A stretch of DNA of 64,000 nucleotides from Piezodorus guildinii (Eukaryota > Arthropoda > Insecta > Hemiptera > Pentatomidae), in the NCBI GenBank assembly GCA_023052935.1, contig CM041292.1:28717454-28781453 (forward strand), read 5' to 3'. Positions 61,804 through 64,000 of the stretch are shown here, in pieces. Every line of letters starts with the position of its first letter. Positions within the stretch are counted from its first letter, which is position 1. Under the pieces are notes generated by a model. The model saw nothing but the letters and a program-made list of their open reading frames with translations. It had not been told where the DNA came from and did no database searches. The position numbers were made by a program, and so were the translations under genes.

Positions 61804-63330
61804 ATGTCATCTACAAATTTAAATAAAAACGGAATATTGAATGGAATTTTGGGAATAACTGTATCGAGTAATTCTTCTAAGTAAATGTCTGCCAGAATTG
61901 GAGCAATAGGGGATCCCATGGGGCAGCCATACTTTTGAACATAAAAATTATCATTAAATTGGAAATATCCTCTATCCGTACAGAGGGTGAGGAGTTTCAA
62001 AAATTGGTTTTTGGGGATGGTTGTGTGTGTTTCGATTTTGTTCCACTTCTTTTCAATTATTTCTTTAATTTTCAGAATACAAATATTAGTGAATAGAGAG
62101 GAGGCGTCTAATGAAATTAGTTTATAACCTGTGGGCACATGGATTTGGGTAATTTTTCCGTGAAATTCAAAAGAATCTTTAACATTATATTTGTTAGTTG
62201 ACAGATATTTTAAAATATTGGCTAAATATTTGGAAAGTTCGTATGTAGGGGAATTAATAAATGATACTATGGGTCTCACTGGGTTTCCCGGTTTGTGATT
62301 TTTTATAACTGAATATAATTTAGGGGATGTTGGGGAATTCGTGATGAGTTTCTGATACGTTTTGATGTCTATGTATTTAAGTTTTTTTATTGTACTCAAG
62401 GCTTTATTGGTGTCTGTCATTAATTTATAAGTAGGATTTGAACCGATTTTTTTATATGTATCGGTATCTGTTAACAGTAAGTTGGTCTTAGTGATATAAT
62501 CATTTTTATCGATAGCAACTGTTTGGTTTGTTTTGTCCGTTTTTGTGATTATTATGTCCGGATTAGTTTTTAAAAACTCTTTTGTGGTTTTATATATTTT
62601 TTGCGTGTCCGAATTCCTATTATTGAAGTTTCTGTTATTTTTATAATTTGTAATTATGTTTACACATTTACCTCTCATTTCATCTCGTTTGTTTTCTTCT
62701 ATGTTGTTTTGTATAATATACTCAATATCACTAATAATTGTAGTTATTGGCACATGTTTGGGTTCACAATCTATGGAATGTTTGGGGCCAAGAGATAAAA
62801 ACTGCTTTATTTCAGACGGAAACTCTATATTAGTGAGGTTTACGAACCATTTTTCATTCCCGATATTGTTGTGTTTTAATGCTGATATTTTTCTTATTTT
62901 ATTTATTTGGGTATCTTTTATTTGGCTAAATTGTTGTTCATATGTTTTATTAATATTATTGAAAAAACTGTCACTAATTTTACACGGTAAAAGTTTGCAA
63001 ATTTCTACTTTATGATTGTTGATTTCACTATTTAAAATTCTAACTTTAGATATAGCACTTTTTATTTCTAAGTTTAAAATGTTTTTTTTAAATCTATCCA
63101 TACCTTTTTTGAACTCCATCCTGAATTTATTTTCTATTTTACATGTTTGATTAATTTTATTTAGAGAATTTTCGATGTGTTTCGGTAGGATGTTTTCTTT
63201 TCTGCATCTAAGTAGGAAAATCTGGTTGTTTTTTGGCAGCAGCTAGTTTCTTCAGAGTGTTCTGGTATAACTTCATAAGTGAAATTACCTGGGTACCATA
63301 TGTTGATCTAATTTCTTCATAAAATCCCAT
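61804..63330 (-). CDS. Penelope-like element, N-terminal part and reverse transcriptase
   Basis: Retroelement reverse transcriptase of the Penelope class, which primes on nicked DNA. The start chosen is ATG at 63328-63330 (MGFYEEIRSTYG). One extra base in an A run near 63230 shifts the frame before IFLLRCRKENILPKHI, so the frame then runs from about 63225. RT motifs are LDASSLFTNI (about 62075-62112), GCPMGSPIAPILADIYLEEL (about 61880-61935) and the catalytic FKFVDDI (61804-61824). Directly after VDD the LINE insertion interrupts the gene, and the frame resumes at 59879. Apparent continuation of this frame to 61476 is only the antisense of the LINE. Apart from the insertion and the single-base shift, the gene looks intact, implying recent activity. 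Confidence 0.85.
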
Positions 63331-63384
63331 TTTTTTCCCCCTTTTTCCACTGTTGATTTTTCTTCTAATAACGTTTTGATAATA

Positions 63385-64000
63385 ATATTGTTTGATCAGT
63401 TCTCGACTGTTGATAATTTAAGTTTGTGTTGTTCTTAGGTTGCAGTCAATGAATAAACAGTTTTATCTATGCGACGTTTCGAGAATTTATTGTTCTCATA
63501 ATCATGCCTTAACAGTGGAAAAAAACAGAACATTAATATTATTGTACAATAATTAATATATGATGTTATTGTTAAAGATATAAAAAAGAGTACATTGAAC
63601 AATGAATATTAATACAGTAGGTACATAGATATTTTAAATTAGGATTTACATTATTATAAAATTACTTACAATTTTGGACAAAATAGTGTCTTAATTAGGC
63701 ATGTTAAGCCTACAAGCTTTGAAAGAACACTGAAAAAGTAAAAAAGGAATCGTTCAAGTATGGAAGATTTTCCAGGAATTTATGATGACGTCAGGTGTCT
63801 GGGGTATTCTCCCTCCTATTGTTGAGTTGTTTTCGTTTTATTTCGTATTATTATTAAGACGTTTATTTTATTTTTTAAAATTTTAATATGTGTTTATCAA
63901 ATTCGAGTAACATGCATTTAGGTTTTGGACATCCGATTTTTTATTTATGGCGCGATTTTTATATTTCTCTATGGTAATCATTTCTTTAAAATTTCGTTTG
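63385..64000 (-). repeat. Penelope-type long terminal repeat, 5' copy (runs off window)
   Basis: Identical by eye to 58447-59062 in direct orientation. It lies upstream of the Penelope ATG at 63330 in the sense of the element and contains the end of another copy's endonuclease gene. A preceding head-to-tail copy therefore continues past the window edge. Confidence 0.85.
63471..63508 (-). ncRNA. Hammerhead-ribozyme-like motif in Penelope repeat (5' copy)
   Basis: Same sequence as 58533-58570, 4938 bp away. On the minus strand it lies about 140 bp upstream of the Penelope start codon. If active it would process the 5' end of the element RNA or co-transcribed tandem copies. Confidence 0.5.

Noticed and set aside
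61476..63119. A single 547-residue reverse-transcriptase gene
   Set aside because: The last part of this frame is the antisense of an inserted LINE, including a poly-isoleucine run from the (TTA)n tail. The real Penelope frame continues at 59879.

Overview
The window is AT-rich genomic DNA of an animal, almost certainly an insect. Its only convincing host genes are three structural cuticle proteins carrying the arthropod-specific extended Rebers-Riddiford (RR-2) chitin-binding domain. Each has the usual insect layout: a tiny first exon, one intron, and a GC-rich, alanine/proline-rich second exon. The order cannot be decided from this window. Everything else that can be identified is mobile or repeated DNA, plus long stretches with no recognisable content.

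Layout. 0.6-13 kb: copies of two dispersed repeat families (A and B below), SINE copies, broken LINE pieces, an isolated hammerhead-ribozyme-like motif, a foldback element built of 21-bp repeats (9.2-11.3 kb), and a dead Tc1-like transposase. 14.2-20.4 kb: two almost identical RR-2 genes face each other as a large palindrome (about 2.1-kb arms around a 1-kb spacer holding a second Tc1 fossil). 20.5-36 kb: repeats, a deleted mariner, a second isolated hammerhead-like motif, a small 5'-truncated mRNA retrocopy, a MITE, and a truncated LINE with a clean target-site duplication. 36.7-40.1 kb: a third, more diverged RR-2 gene on the minus strand with a 2.7-kb intron. 40.7-43.0 kb: a 1.1-kb-arm palindrome with a piggyBac-like MITE nested in each arm. 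50.1-53.3 kb: a second, longer foldback element. 54.7-58.4 kb: no recognised content. 58.4-64.0 kb: a Penelope-like element (reverse transcriptase plus GIY-YIG endonuclease) with long direct terminal repeats, interrupted just after its catalytic FVDD motif by a different, 5'-truncated LINE.

The three cuticle genes probably work together: secreted epidermal proteins that bind chitin and build exocuticle. The two palindromic copies share an upstream block, including a match to the FTZ-F1 nuclear-receptor site, which suggests co-regulation at the moult. Their second exons and nearby DNA are almost identical, while their first exons and promoters have diverged, as expected if the arms exchange sequence by gene conversion.

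The most unusual structure is at 59.6-60.2 kb. A 268-bp piece of the Penelope target has been copied in inverted orientation at the 5' junction of the LINE, giving a perfect hairpin with a 9-nt loop, followed by a further 22-bp direct copy of the target edge. This looks like a record of template switching during LINE insertion, but an assembly artefact must be excluded. All family assignments here come from reading motifs; no database search was run.
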